NCBI GenBank assembly: GCA_900313015.1
Contig: OMPR01000013.1
Span: 278,725-342,724, forward strand
Length of the DNA: 64,000 nt
Source: Rhodobacteraceae bacterium EL53
GTDB taxonomy: Bacteria > Pseudomonadota > Alphaproteobacteria > Rhodobacterales > Rhodobacteraceae
Reading direction: 5' to 3'
Numbering within the stretch: the stretch's first letter is position 1; each line of letters starts with the position of its first letter. Below are positions 41,719 through 51,657 of the stretch, piece by piece. Below the pieces are notes generated by a model. The model was not told where the DNA came from. It saw only the letters and a program-made list of their open reading frames with translations, and did no database searches. Made by a program: the position numbers and the translations under genes.

Positions 41719-44700
41719 TCACTCCGGTAATTTATGAATCTGAACCGTCGGGCAGGCGTCTTTGGCGATGTCGCACACATGGGCATGGTGCGTTAGATAT
41801 ATCACCTGACCCGTTTCGCTCATCTTTGCCAGCAACCCCACAGTTTCAGCGGCGCGCGCGTCATCAAAACTTTCCATGATGTCATCGGCAATGAACGGGA
41901 CCGGCCCGTTGTTGCGCACAAATTCATGATACCCGGCAATCCGCAGCGCCAGATACAGTTGCGCGCGGGTGCCGTCAGACAGCTGTGTTGCTTCTTTCGA
42001 TCCCCCTTCGGCCGCCACCGCCACCAGCACTTCGCGGGTGCCATCGGGCTGCGCGGCAAGACCGGAATAGCGCCCCCGCGACATGGTTCGAAACGCCTCA
42101 GACGCGCGCTCCAACATTCCGCTGCGGTGGGTGTCGCGATACTGTCGCAACGCAGTGTCCACAGCCAGCAACCCCAACCGTTGCTGCAGGTGCTGCTGCG
42201 CCCCGTCTTTCATTTCCAACAGCAAGGTCTGGCGTTGTTCATCCAACCGGGCAACCGCCCCGTCGCCGCCAACGTTTTCCAAATCATCCTCAGCCTTGCG
42301 AAAGGCGGTATGCGCCTCTTCCTGATTGCTCCGCAGGGTCTTTAGGTCTGTCTTCAAACTTTCAGCGCGCGCCTGTAACGAGGTCTCATCCAAATCCGTC
42401 AGCGCCTCCAATGCCGCGCCAAGCGTGTCCGCGCGCATCAACGCACACAGCTCTTCGGCGCAATCCCGACGGTCCGCCACCAACTTGGCCCGTTCCCCCG
42501 ATTGGGTCAGCGCCTCGCGCGCCTGTTGCCAGGTTTGTACGTTGAAAAAACGGGTAAATTCCTGCGTGCGGGTTTGGTGAATCTCGGCCCGCTGCGCAAG
42601 GTCAGTATGGCCTTGCCGTGCCGCTCCCAACCGCTTGTGCAGATCTGCGCACTGCGTCTGATGGGTTTCGGCACTGCGCAATCGCTGCTTGATACCGCGC
42701 CACAGATCATCAGTGGGGCCGTCGCGTGTGGTCCCAAGGCGCACTGACAACGTCTTAACGGTTTGGGCAAACAGATCGCGATTGGCCTGCATCGCAACGA
42801 TCCGCCGGTCTAGGTCTGCCGCCCGGTCGAAATGACGGCGCAGTTGGTCCAGTTCGTCCAGAATGGCGCGCATCTCCGGTACGCCGGGTGGGGCGTCTGC
42901 CATCCAGGTTTTAGCACAGGTCGCCGCCCAATCTGCCTGCCAGACCTCCATCGTGGTCTGCGCATCACTCAGGGCTTTGTCACGCCGCGCCAGCTCTTGG
43001 CGGGCCTGCGTATCCGCTTCGCTGAACCCTTGGATTTGGGTGGCGCGGTCCAACAGGGATTGCGCCGTTTCAACCGCATAGGCCAGACCCACTGTGTCAT
43101 CCATAACCCGCCCGACCTGCGTTAACGCAGCCATCAAACCCGCACGCGCGCGCTCCATTGCCTCTGCGGCCTGCACTACCCGACGCCCGGCCTCATCACG
43201 GGTGCGCAACGCGTCACGAGCGGCATCCAACCGGGTCAACCACGCCTGAAGCCCCGCGACCGTCATGTCCGCGGGCAACAAAGGTGACACCTCCGACACC
43301 ATCCGACCAAGCGTCTCTGCCAAACCATCAGAGTGCACCTGCACAGCCCTCAGGCGCGCCTCGCTCGCAGCGATCCGGTCCTGCGTTTCGGTCCGCACCC
43401 GTTCCGCATCTTGGGCCAGCTCGGCCCGTGCCCGCTGGTCGCCAACCGTGGCCGACATCTGATCATCCAGCCGCATCGCAGCCTCGAACTGATCTGCCGT
43501 CTCAGGGTTTAAAGCCGCACGATGCTGCGCCCAATCCGCCTCGCGCTGCGCTCGCACCTGTGCTGCGTCTTCCAAGGTGACAAGCGGGCTGGCACTGGCC
43601 GTATCCTGACGCGCCTTGTGTTGCGTCATTTCCGCCTTCAGCCGCTCCAGCGTCTCTTGCTCCCGCTCGATCTGGCGGGCAGTCTCGGCGATCTCTTCGC
43701 CCAAGGTTTCAAGCTGCGCCCGATCCGGCGCAATCACTTCCGCAACCGTCGCATCCTCCTTAAACGCCGCCCCCAAAGCTGCGCGTTTTTCGTGCCAGAC
43801 CGCCTCGGCTTCGGCCAGTGCGGTGCGCGCGCGATCACAGGCCCCCACGGGGTCATCGCGACGGATGCTCTGCACCAGCCCACCCAGACCGGCCAAATCT
43901 GTGGTCCCACCCCCGGCCGACTTCAGACGCTGCGCGGTGCGCTCTGCCTCTGCCTTGGCGCGCTCGTGTTCTTCGACCGCGCCGGAGCGTTTGGTCTCAA
44001 GACCGGAATATTCCTCGATCAATCCGCGCAATCTCCCAATCACCGCAACTTCGGGCAGGACCTGCGCAGGATCCCCACCAGATTGCCCCAATCGCGCCAG
44101 ACAATCGCGCACGGAACTTGTCTCGCCATCCCGTTCTTTCAGACGCTTTGGCAGGTCAGCGGATGCGGTGTCATAGGCCGATTTCAGAGGCTCCATAGCC
44201 AGGATTTCGTCACTTAGGTCCAAAATCTGCGGGTCTTGCGGTATCTTTTCCAAATCGCCCTGTAATGCAGCAACAGCCACTGCGGCCGTCTCCAGCAGCG
44301 TCGCCATCTCTGTCTCTGCGCGATCCAAGGTGGGCAGCTCGGCCATCCACCCCTCGGGCGCCTCAGGCAAATCGCCAAAACCGGCAATCTGACTGTCCAA
44401 CCGCTCCAAACGTCCCGCAACTGGCAACGCACCCGACAGACGCTCGGTTTCAATGACCTTGGCTTGGGCCGCTTCGGCGTCTTTGCGTGCGGCTTGCCAC
44501 GCGGCGCGCGCACCATCGCGGTCCTTGGCCAAGCGGGCATATTCCGCCGCTGCCGTGTCCAACGCCTTCATCTGATCGCCCAAATCATCAAACTCGGCCC
44601 GCAGCGTGCGCAACCGCCCCTTGCGGCCCGTTGCGTTCAGGAATTCCAACGACCCTTCGCGCAGGGCATCCAGCTGCGTGCCCAGATCAGTCAACCCAGC

Positions 44701-45162
44701 GCTGGCCTGAAACAGCAGCTCGCCCAGATCCCCCTCACTGGCCAAGATACTTTCCCCACCGGCGTCCAACGTCTGCCCATTCAGGGAAAACATGGCGGCA
44801 TAGGCGGCGCGATCAAGACCGCGCAATCCACCTTGCAGCAGCGCCTCGGCCACCGGCGCACCCTGTGCATCCAGCAAGGAATTGTCGCGTTTCTTGACTC
44901 GGATCAGCTGATGCAGGCCACCGTCAATTTCAAGCGTCGCGCCAAGCTGCATCGACGAAAACGGATGCAAAAACCCCATGGTACTGCGCACCGGGATCTG
45001 GAACAGCAGATCCAGCCACCCGGACAACAACGTTGATTTCCCGGCCTCGTTTGGGCCGTAAATGATATGCAAATCCGGTTTGCCAGCCTCGGGTGCGGCA
45101 AACGGCAGGCTCAGATCGGTGAATTTCCCATATCGGGTCAGGTCAAATTGGTTCAGACGCAT
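41719..45162 (-). CDS. YhaN-type SMC-like AAA ATPase
   Basis: 1147 residues. Walker A is IIYGPNEAGKST at 34-44 and Walker B is PFIADDIMESFDDARA near the C-terminus, with long coiled-coil arms rich in Ala, Glu, Arg and Gln between (about 170-1000). This is the SbcC/Rad50-like layout of the YhaN family. With the phosphoesterase upstream (3 bases away) it would form a nuclease complex that processes DNA ends or hairpins. The terminal block QLSDGTRAQLYLALRIAGYH is the ABC-type signature region. It is ordinary for roseobacters and is not part of the island. Confidence 0.92.
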   Translation of the reverse strand: MRLNQFDLTRYGKFTDLSLPFAAPEAGKPDLHIIYGPNEAGKSTLLSGWLDLLFQIPVRSTMGFLHPFSSMQLGATLEIDGGLHQLIRVKKRDNSLLDAQGAPVAEALLQGGLRGLDRAAYAAMFSLNGQTLDAGGESILASEGDLGELLFQASAGLTDLGTQLDALREGSLEFLNATGRKGRLRTLRAEFDDLGDQMKALDTAAAEYARLAKDRDGARAAWQAARKDAEAAQAKVIETERLSGALPVAGRLERLDSQIAGFGDLPEAPEGWMAELPTLDRAETEMATLLETAAVAVAALQGDLEKIPQDPQILDLSDEILAMEPLKSAYDTASADLPKRLKERDGETSSVRDCLARLGQSGGDPAQVLPEVAVIGRLRGLIEEYSGLETKRSGAVEEHERAKAEAERTAQRLKSAGGGTTDLAGLGGLVQSIRRDDPVGACDRARTALAEAEAVWHEKRAALGAAFKEDATVAEVIAPDRAQLETLGEEIAETARQIEREQETLERLKAEMTQHKARQDTASASPLVTLEDAAQVRAQREADWAQHRAALNPETADQFEAAMRLDDQMSATVGDQRARAELAQDAERVRTETQDRIAASEARLRAVQVHSDGLAETLGRMVSEVSPLLPADMTVAGLQAWLTRLDAARDALRTRDEAGRRVVQAAEAMERARAGLMAALTQVGRVMDDTVGLAYAVETAQSLLDRATQIQGFSEADTQARQELARRDKALSDAQTTMEVWQADWAATCAKTWMADAPPGVPEMRAILDELDQLRRHFDRAADLDRRIVAMQANRDLFAQTVKTLSVRLGTTRDGPTDDLWRGIKQRLRSAETHQTQCADLHKRLGAARQGHTDLAQRAEIHQTRTQEFTRFFNVQTWQQAREALTQSGERAKLVADRRDCAEELCALMRADTLGAALEALTDLDETSLQARAESLKTDLKTLRSNQEEAHTAFRKAEDDLENVGGDGAVARLDEQRQTLLLEMKDGAQQHLQQRLGLLAVDTALRQYRDTHRSGMLERASEAFRTMSRGRYSGLAAQPDGTREVLVAVAAEGGSKEATQLSDGTRAQLYLALRIAGYHEFVRNNGPVPFIADDIMESFDDARAAETVGLLAKMSETGQVIYLTHHAHVCDIAKDACPTVQIHKLPE

Positions 45163-45165
45163 GGC

Positions 45166-46416
45166 TTATTCCTCGGCCTCTTCCAGCCGGGCCAGCACAT
45201 CTTTTGCCCCCTGTTTCATCGCCGCATCCAAAGCGTGCGCAACCTCATCCTGACTGTCCCCAAGAAGCCCGCGCAATTCACGTGGCAAATGCTTGACGAT
45301 CAGATCCATCTCGGCCTGAACACGTGGATCATCTGCACTCAACGTGCCCGCTGCAACCAGCGCGGCCATATCGCTGACGGCGCCACCCGTGGCGCGGGCC
45401 TCTCCGACCTGCAGATCAATTTCGATCTTATCAATCCAAAGCGTGCCGATCTGTTCCGCGAAATTCTGCGCCTCGTTGCGCAACAAATCCGCATCGCGAT
45501 TGGCCCGCCAGGCCAACGGAGATTGACCAACAAACATGGGACGCACGATCAGGTTTTCGCCATCATGTGCCTGCCGCGCCGCGCGCAATCCCTGTTTCAA
45601 CGCCGCAACCAGATCGACCCAATCGGTGATCCCGGTGCATTCAATGGCAAGCCGTTCGAATTGCGCGACTGCCACCTCTTTCGTTTCCAAACGCACGTCG
45701 CCGGCGTCATCCACACAAACCAAGGTGACCGATTTCGCCCCTGCTTCGCCAATGTCACGCCCTTGCGGGATGCCGGGCATCACCACATGGGTCGGCCCCG
45801 GATAGACCGCGCGCTTGTGAATATGGCCCAAGGCCCAATAATCGAATCCTGTTTTCTGCAAATCGGCCAACGAACAGGGCGCATAGGGATCATGCCCAGA
45901 TGCCCCGTCCAGACTGGTATGCAACAGCCCGATGTTAAAAGCCCCCGATACCGGCGGGGCGAAATTGTTCAACAGGCTTTCAGGGGCGTGGGGCAGTCGG
46001 AACGAAATGCCATGCACCGCAACCGCATGGCCATTCCACTCGGTCTCGACCACCTCTGCACGCCCGGCAAACACCTTGACCGTATCCGGCAACACCAGCT
46101 CACGCGAGATCTTCGACGACGCATCATGATTGCCCCGGATCAAAAACGCCGGAATGCCCGCCGCCGCCAGCCGCTCCATCTCTTGCGCCAGAAACCGCGC
46201 GGTTTTCATCGAAGTCTGGCTGCCGTCATACAAGTCTCCGGCAATCACCAGCGCCTGCACGCTCTCAGAGATGCACAGATCCACAATCCGCGACAGGGTG
46301 GTGCGCGTGGCATTGCCAACCAGCTCGGCCAAGCCCGCATCCCGCAACGCCAGCGATTTCAGGGGCGAGTCGAGGTGAATGTCAGCGGTATGAACAAATT
46401 TGAAGGCCAAGAGCAT
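45166..46416 (-). CDS. YhaO-type metallophosphoesterase (SbcD-like nuclease)
   Basis: 416 residues from ATG 46416 (LLAFKFVHTADIHLDSPL); ATG 46473 would add 19 residues before a motif that normally opens the protein. The phosphoesterase motifs are all present: FVHTADIHLDS (D12, H14), VIAGDLYDGS, LIRGNHDASS, GLLHTSL and YWALGHIHKR. Two metal ions would be bound for exonuclease/endonuclease activity. The C-terminal helical part contacts the ATPase partner in SbcD-like enzymes. It is translated just before the YhaN-type gene, spacing 3 bases, so the two products are likely made in step. Confidence 0.92.
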   Translation of the reverse strand: MLLAFKFVHTADIHLDSPLKSLALRDAGLAELVGNATRTTLSRIVDLCISESVQALVIAGDLYDGSQTSMKTARFLAQEMERLAAAGIPAFLIRGNHDASSKISRELVLPDTVKVFAGRAEVVETEWNGHAVAVHGISFRLPHAPESLLNNFAPPVSGAFNIGLLHTSLDGASGHDPYAPCSLADLQKTGFDYWALGHIHKRAVYPGPTHVVMPGIPQGRDIGEAGAKSVTLVCVDDAGDVRLETKEVAVAQFERLAIECTGITDWVDLVAALKQGLRAARQAHDGENLIVRPMFVGQSPLAWRANRDADLLRNEAQNFAEQIGTLWIDKIEIDLQVGEARATGGAVSDMAALVAAGTLSADDPRVQAEMDLIVKHLPRELRGLLGDSQDEVAHALDAAMKQGAKDVLARLEEAEE

Positions 46417-46524
46417 GTCCCAAAAGAAATAGATTTGTGTCAGAGTGTGACGGCGCACAGACCCCTTGGTCAAGCTGGGAATACCCCAAAAATCAAACGC
46501 CTAGCGCAAGTGGAACGGTTTTAG

Positions 46525-47433
46525 TCACGGCAGCTCCTGCGGCAGGGCCAATTTGGACATGCTTTGCGAAACCTGCGCCAGAAACTGCTCGCCAATGGCG
46601 GAAATCGGACGCCCCCGCGCGGTCAAAATGACCACGTCCAACCGGATCTGTGGCTCAAACCGGCGCAGCAGATACCCCTGCCGATCATCACTGGACAGGG
46701 TGAATGGGTCCACCAAAGTGACGCCCAGCCCCTGTTTCACCATGTTCAGCGCATTGCGGAACAGATCCGTGTGGCAGCGCACCCGCATATTGGCTCCATC
46801 CCGCTGAAACGCCTCGCGGGCACGGCGATTGACCATGTGATCGGCGCCCATGACGATAAAGGGTTCATTGTCCAACAAGGCAGGCGTCAGCACCTCGTGC
46901 TTGGCCAAAGGGCTGTCGTGGGGCAGGGCGCACATGATTTCAAAGAAAAACGGCACCTGATCCAACCCATCGTGGCGCACGGGCAATTCGCAAATCCCGA
47001 TCTCGAACAATCCGGCCATGACCCACTCTTGGATCTTGGTGGAATATTGGGATTGGAACGACACCGTCAGGTTGGGTTTGCTCTGGGCAAAACGGGCGAT
47101 TTCACCGGGCATGAACCCAAAGGCCATCGCATGGTTTGTCGCCACCTGTAGCTGCCCGGCCTTCTGGTTTTGTAAATCGACAACAGCCTGATTTACATGA
47201 TCTAATCCGCGCACAACCGTGTCGATTTCTTCGTACAGAACCATCGATTCCGGGGTCGGCAACAACCGTCCGCGGCTGCGTTCAAACAGCTTTAACTTGG
47301 TCTTACGCTCAAGCTGTCCCAGCAAGTTAGAAATCGCGGGCTGTGACACCCCCAATTGTTCAGCAGCCCCGGTGACGGTGCCGGTTTCGATGATGGCGTG
47401 GAACGCCTGATAATGACGAAAGTAGGAGGACAT
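46525..47433 (-). CDS. LysR-family transcriptional regulator
   Basis: 302 residues from ATG 47433 with GGAGG-like sequence absent but the conserved LysR start right behind it ([20 protein letters not shown]); an upstream ATG at 47562 would add 43 residues. The winged helix reads [20 protein letters not shown]. The effector domain spans about 90-300. It is divergent from the enolase-superfamily gene and probably controls it through the site at 47445-47461, responding to a substrate or intermediate of the pathway. Confidence 0.92.
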   Translation of the reverse strand: MSSYFRHYQAFHAIIETGTVTGAAEQLGVSQPAISNLLGQLERKTKLKLFERSRGRLLPTPESMVLYEEIDTVVRGLDHVNQAVVDLQNQKAGQLQVATNHAMAFGFMPGEIARFAQSKPNLTVSFQSQYSTKIQEWVMAGLFEIGICELPVRHDGLDQVPFFFEIMCALPHDSPLAKHEVLTPALLDNEPFIVMGADHMVNRRAREAFQRDGANMRVRCHTDLFRNALNMVKQGLGVTLVDPFTLSSDDRQGYLLRRFEPQIRLDVVILTARGRPISAIGEQFLAQVSQSMSKLALPQELP

Positions 47434-47444
47434 ATCAGGCTCTA

Positions 47445-47461
47445 TATCATCAAAACTGATA
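47445..47461. promoter_or_regulatory. Candidate LysR binding site
   Basis: TATCA-N7-TGATA, a dyad with the T-N11-A spacing favoured by LysR proteins, lies 12 bases upstream of the LysR start and about 75 bases before the divergent gene. Confidence 0.5.
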
Positions 47462-47536
47462 CCTTGGCAAAATATTAGTATTGGAAATGATGACCTGAGT
47501 TGCGCAAGCTTTGTCCAACGTCGCTTAGGGGGGACC

Positions 47537-48664
47537 ATGACGGACCTATTGCAAACCATCACCGGATTCGATTTGTGGCACCTTGCTTTGCCGGTGGTTT
47601 CAGCCCGTGATCACGGCATCGGCCGGGTCGAAGGATCGTGTGAGATCGTCGTTTTGCGCCTGACCGCTGAGGGTGGCGCACAGGGCTTTGGCGAGGCCTC
47701 GCCGTGGTCGGTGTTCACCGGCACGCCCGAAGCAACCTATGCCGCTCTTGATCGCTATATCCGCCCACTGGTCGTGGGCAAGCGGGTGGCCGACCGTGCC
47801 AAAATCATGGAACAGGCCAGCCGCGCCGTCGCCCATTGTACCGAGGCCAAGGCGGCGCTCGAGACGGCTCTGTTGGACCTGTCGGGTCACATTACCGCGC
47901 AACCTGTCTGGGCCTTTCTGGGCGGCAAAGCCCGCGATACCATTCCGCTCAGCTGTTCCATCGCCAACCCCGATTTCGACGCCGACATCGCCTTGATGCA
48001 ACGGCTGCGTGACGACAATGTGGGTCTGATCAAGCTCAAAACCGGCTTCAAAGATCACGCCTTTGACGTCATGCGACTGGAACGCATCGCGCAGGATTTC
48101 CCCGAATTCAACGTCCGGGTGGATTACAATCAGGGCTTGGAAATCGAACAGGCCATCCCGCAGGTGCTGGATGTGGCGCAGTTCAAACCCGATTTCATCG
48201 AACAACCCGTCCGCCATCACCATTATGACATGATGGCCCAGCTGCGCGGCATGATGGATATCCCACTCCTGGCGGACGAAAGCGTGTTCGGCCCCGAAGA
48301 TATGACCCGCGCCGCCCGCGAAGGCATCTGTGACGGTGTCTCGATCAAAATCATGAAATCCGGTGGCCTGACGCGGGCCCAATCGGTCGCACGCATCGCC
48401 GCCGCCAACGGTCTGATGGCCTATGGCGGGGACATGTTTGAGGCCGGACTGGCCCATCTTGCTGGCACTCACATGATCGCAGCTACACCGGAAATCACAC
48501 TGGGGTGTGAGTTCTATCAAGTCAGCTATTTCTTGGTCGAAGACATTCTGGAAACCCCGTTCCACGTGGAAAACGGGCAGGTCATCGTGCCCGATGCACC
48601 GGGTCTGGGCCTGCGCCCTGATCTGTCAAAGCTGGATCACTACGCCAAGCAGAGGTCGTTCTGA
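47537..48664 (+). CDS. Enolase-superfamily (MLE subgroup) racemase/dehydratase/cycloisomerase
   Basis: 375 residues. The capping domain (about 1-130) contains [20 protein letters not shown]. The barrel has the catalytic lysines in LIKLKTGF (K166, K168), the metal ligands D196 (VDYNQ), E222 (IEQP) and D247 (ADES), and the second base in SIKIMKSGG (K271). These are the muconate-lactonising-enzyme subgroup residues, shared by cycloisomerases, amino-acid racemases, dipeptide epimerases and hydroxyproline dehydratases, so the substrate is open. The neighbours (DadA-like oxidase, PxpABC, TRAP) favour an amino-acid derivative. The LysR gene is divergent. Confidence 0.88.
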   Translation: MTDLLQTITGFDLWHLALPVVSARDHGIGRVEGSCEIVVLRLTAEGGAQGFGEASPWSVFTGTPEATYAALDRYIRPLVVGKRVADRAKIMEQASRAVAHCTEAKAALETALLDLSGHITAQPVWAFLGGKARDTIPLSCSIANPDFDADIALMQRLRDDNVGLIKLKTGFKDHAFDVMRLERIAQDFPEFNVRVDYNQGLEIEQAIPQVLDVAQFKPDFIEQPVRHHHYDMMAQLRGMMDIPLLADESVFGPEDMTRAAREGICDGVSIKIMKSGGLTRAQSVARIAAANGLMAYGGDMFEAGLAHLAGTHMIAATPEITLGCEFYQVSYFLVEDILETPFHVENGQVIVPDAPGLGLRPDLSKLDHYAKQRSF

Positions 48665-48678
48665 TGCGCGCTGTCTGG

Positions 48679-49194
48679 TCAATAGGCTGTCGCGGCGCGC
48701 GCCGCTTGGTCGTATTGGCCGGACATCAGCCGCAACAACCCCGAAATCCGGCCCAGCTGATCGGGGTCAATCCCGACCTCTTTCATGTTTTCCAACAGCA
48801 GCGTCTCACGGATTTCACGATAGGTTTCGCAGGCTTGCGCCCCTTTGCCCGTCGCCTCAACCGTTTTTTCCTTGCCCAAACGGCCCGCCGTAACCAACCC
48901 GGCTTTGGCCAGCTTTTTGATCGCATAGTTGACCGTGTGCGTGTCTTCGACGTTCAGAACCAAGCATATATCAGCCAGCTTTTTGGGGCGGTTCCGGTGG
49001 TGCACCGTATGCAGCACCAGAACGTCCAGCGACGACAGCTCAGGGTATCCGGCGGCGGCCATTGCCCGAACGGTCCATCGCTCAAAAGCATGGCTTGCTA
49101 TGATCAGTCCGAATTCAAATTCAGACAGTTCAGGAATCTTTCCATCGGCCAGATGAGCCGAGGACACGATGGGACCAAGGGGAGCGTTTGACAT
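48679..49194 (-). CDS. MarR-like winged-helix regulator
   Basis: 171 residues. The winged helix lies about 50-125: LSSLDVLVLHTVHHRNRPKK, then LADICLVLNVEDTHTVNYAI and KKLAKAGLVTAGRLGKEKTV. It matches the MarR-type winged-helix proteins often labelled 'winged helix DNA-binding protein' in roseobacters. The stop is 15 bases from the convergent enolase-superfamily gene. It is divergent from the FAD oxidoreductase/TRAP/pxp operon, so it likely represses that operon and itself through the palindrome at 49224-49240. Confidence 0.88.
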   Translation of the reverse strand: MSNAPLGPIVSSAHLADGKIPELSEFEFGLIIASHAFERWTVRAMAAAGYPELSSLDVLVLHTVHHRNRPKKLADICLVLNVEDTHTVNYAIKKLAKAGLVTAGRLGKEKTVEATGKGAQACETYREIRETLLLENMKEVGIDPDQLGRISGLLRLMSGQYDQAARAATAY

Positions 49195-49223
49195 GACCCA
49201 AATCTACGGAACAATGATAAAAT

Positions 49224-49240
49224 GTCAACATTTTGTTGAC
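49224..49240. promoter_or_regulatory. Candidate MarR operator
   Basis: GTCAAC-ATTTT-GTTGAC, a perfect 6-bp dyad with a 5-base spacer, lies in the 120-base gap between the MarR-like gene and the oxidoreductase gene and contains a TTGAC resembling a -35 element. Confidence 0.6.
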
Positions 49241-49314
49241 GTATCGCAAATGTGTGTCACTCTACGCGCCATGGAATCGCGTTTTCTGCCTGCACGCGCA
49301 GGTCTGGAGGGGAA

Positions 49315-50577
49315 ATGACCCAAGAACCTAAAACCATAGCCATCATCGGCGCCGGGATTGTCGGTGTTTCAACTGCAATCTGGCTGCAACGCGATGGGCA
49401 TAAGGTTGTCTTGATCGACCGCGCCGGCCCCGCCGAAGGGGCAAGCTATGGCAACGGGGGCGTTCTGGCCTCCTGTTCGATCGTGCCTGTGACCGGGCCG
49501 GGTCTGCTTGCCAAGGCCCCGAAAATGCTGCTTAGCCCCGATCAGCCGCTGTTTCTGAAATGGAGCTATGTACCCAAACTGCTGCCGTGGTTGCGCAAAT
49601 ACATGAGCCACGCCAACGCCGCCGACACCACCCGGATCGCCAAAGCGTTGACGCCGATTGTGGGCGACGGCCTGAACGACCACCTCGCACTGTCGGCAGG
49701 GACCGGGGCGGAAAAGTGGATCAAACCCTCCGACTATATGTTCATCTATGATGACCGCGCGCACTTTGAAACTGACGCATTCGGCTGGAAATTGCGCCGC
49801 GATAACGGCTTCACCTGGGAAGAGTTCGAAGGCCAAGCTTTCCACGATCTCGATCCCGCCTTTTCACCGGACCTGAATTTTGCCACTCGGCTCAAGGATC
49901 ACGGGCTGATCGCGGATCCGGGGCAATACGTCAAAGACCTCGCCACCCATGTCGAGTCTCAGGGCGGCACCTTCGTGCGCGCCGACGTGACTGACATTGC
50001 CCGCGAAAACGGTCATGTCACTGGCGTGCGGGCAGGGGGCGAAACCATTGATTGCGATGCGGTTGTGGTGGCCACCGGCGTCTGGTCCGGACCTCTGGCC
50101 GACATTCTGGGTCTGGATGTCCCGCTCGAGGCCGAGCGCGGCTATCATCTGGAATTCTGGGAACCAAACATGATGCCAACAACCCCGGTCATGGTCGCGG
50201 GCGGTAAATTCGTCGCCACCCCGATGGATGGCCGCTTGCGTTTGGCAGGCGTTGTCGAATTCGGCGGGATCGAGGCCGGACCCTCCAAGGCTCCGCTGGA
50301 CCTGCTGCGCCGGAATGCGGCCAAAGCCTTTCCCGGTTTGCGCGCCAAACATGTCACTGAATGGATGGGCCATCGCCCCGCCACCAGCGATTCGATCCCC
50401 GTCATCGGCGAGGCTCCGGGCCTCAAAGGCGCATTTACAGGTTTCGGACATCACCACATTGGCCTCACCGGAGGCCCAAAAACAGGGCGCTTGCTGGCCC
50501 AACTCATCTCGGGGCGGCAACCAAACGTTGACCTGAGCGCCTATTCACCGGCACGCTTCACGAAGGCCGGGCACTAA
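49315..50577 (+). CDS. FAD-dependent amino-acid oxidoreductase (DadA-like)
   Basis: 420 residues from ATG 49315, preceded by GGAGGGGA; longer starts have no Shine-Dalgarno. The FAD-binding Rossmann motif is AIIGAGIVGVSTAIWLQRDG with Asp/Arg at the end of the second strand (VLIDRAG). The C-terminal GFGHHHIGLTGGPKTG is the DAO-type FAD-contacting loop. DadA-like enzymes oxidise D-amino acids or cyclic imino acids to keto or imino acids and pass electrons to the membrane quinone pool. It is the first gene of the operon with the TRAP and Pxp genes. Confidence 0.9.
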   Translation: MTQEPKTIAIIGAGIVGVSTAIWLQRDGHKVVLIDRAGPAEGASYGNGGVLASCSIVPVTGPGLLAKAPKMLLSPDQPLFLKWSYVPKLLPWLRKYMSHANAADTTRIAKALTPIVGDGLNDHLALSAGTGAEKWIKPSDYMFIYDDRAHFETDAFGWKLRRDNGFTWEEFEGQAFHDLDPAFSPDLNFATRLKDHGLIADPGQYVKDLATHVESQGGTFVRADVTDIARENGHVTGVRAGGETIDCDAVVVATGVWSGPLADILGLDVPLEAERGYHLEFWEPNMMPTTPVMVAGGKFVATPMDGRLRLAGVVEFGGIEAGPSKAPLDLLRRNAAKAFPGLRAKHVTEWMGHRPATSDSIPVIGEAPGLKGAFTGFGHHHIGLTGGPKTGRLLAQLISGRQPNVDLSAYSPARFTKAGH

Positions 50578-50616
50578 AGATCAGGCAATCCAACAGAACC
50601 CATAGGGAGAAGAACC

Positions 50617-51594
50617 ATGAAAAAACTCACGAAATTGCTGGCCGCCACGGCCCTGACTGCTGCGATCGCATCGCCTGCGGCTGCCGAAGTCTGGGACATG
50701 CCAATGGCCTATTCGGCGTCCAACTTCCACTCGGCCACAGGCGCTGAATTTGCCCAGTGCGTCACCACTGGCACCGGCGGCGAAATCGAAATCAACACCC
50801 ACCCGTCGGGCTCGCTGTTCAAAGGCGCCGATATCAAACGCGCGATCCAAACCGGTCAGGCCCCCATCGGCGAGCGTCTGCTCTCTGGCCACCAGAACGA
50901 AAACGCGCTGTTTGGCTTTGACTCGATCCCCTTCCTCGCGACCTCGTTTGACGACAGCGACAAGCTGTGGAAAGCGGCCAAGCCTGCGATTGAAAAACTG
51001 CTGTCCGAGCAGAACCTGACCCTGCTTTACGCTGTGCCATGGCCTCCACAGGGTCTCTATTTCAAGAACGAGGTAAACTCGGTCGCTGAAATGAAGGGCA
51101 TCAAGTTCCGCAGCTACAACAACGCCACATCGCGTCTGGCTGAACTGACAGGCATGTTGCCCGTCACCATCGAAGCCGCTGAAATCAGCCAAGCCTTCGC
51201 CACCGGCGTTGCGGAATCCATGGTGTCGTCTGGCTCCACCGGCTATGACCGCAAAGTTTGGGAAAGCCTCGGCTTCTTCTACGAAGTGGACGCTTGGCTG
51301 CCCCGCAACTACGTGATGGTAAACTCGGAAAAATGGGCGGCAACTGCTGATGGCCACAAGAACGTCATCAAAGGCTGTGCGGAACTGGCCGAATACGCAG
51401 GCAACTGGCGCGCCAAAGAATACACTGGCTTCACGCTGCAAGGTCTGCGTGACGGTGGCATGACCGTCGGCCCGGCATCCGATCAAATGGTTGGAGAGCT
51501 GAAAGAAATCGGCGTGACCATGACCAACGAATGGCTCGAAGCCGCAGGTGACGAAGGCAAAGCCATCGTCGATTCCTTCAACGCAATGCAGTAA
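50617..51594 (+). CDS. dctP: TRAP transporter substrate-binding protein DctP
   Basis: 325 residues with AGGGAGAA before the ATG. A signal peptide (KLLAATALTAAIASPAAAE) is cleaved after AAA. The mature protein has the DctP pattern: EFAQCVTTGTGGEIEINTHP, GADIKRAIQTGQAPIGERLL, GIKFRSYNNATSRLAELTGM. It captures an organic-acid-type ligand in the periplasm; a conserved arginine binds the carboxylate. The hairpin after this gene probably boosts its expression above the membrane subunits. Confidence 0.95.
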   Translation: MKKLTKLLAATALTAAIASPAAAEVWDMPMAYSASNFHSATGAEFAQCVTTGTGGEIEINTHPSGSLFKGADIKRAIQTGQAPIGERLLSGHQNENALFGFDSIPFLATSFDDSDKLWKAAKPAIEKLLSEQNLTLLYAVPWPPQGLYFKNEVNSVAEMKGIKFRSYNNATSRLAELTGMLPVTIEAAEISQAFATGVAESMVSSGSTGYDRKVWESLGFFYEVDAWLPRNYVMVNSEKWAATADGHKNVIKGCAELAEYAGNWRAKEYTGFTLQGLRDGGMTVGPASDQMVGELKEIGVTMTNEWLEAAGDEGKAIVDSFNAMQ

Positions 51595-51604
51595 TTAAAA
51601 GTCG

Positions 51605-51631
51605 TCGGGCGGCGCGTCACGTGCCGCCCGA
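51605..51631 (+). terminator. Attenuator hairpin between dctP and dctQ
   Basis: Perfect 9-bp stem TCGGGCGGC/GCCGCCCGA with a 9-base loop that can pair further, followed by ATTT. The weak T tail fits partial termination, which would give more DctP than DctQM. Confidence 0.65.
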
Positions 51632-51657
51632 TTTGCATCCAACAGGAGGGTGACACA

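Noticed and set aside
41719-46416. Long plus-strand frames opposite the YhaO/YhaN genes
   Set aside because: Shadows of two clear minus-strand genes in high-G+C DNA; composition rich in Arg, Pro and Gln.
41719-46416. YhaO/YhaN pair as a new defence system
   Set aside because: SbcDC-like pairs of this type are ordinary in this group and lie outside the island; no extra partner gene.
45067-46524. 485-codon plus-strand frame opposite the phosphoesterase
   Set aside because: The minus-strand phosphoesterase has all catalytic motifs; the plus frame has none.
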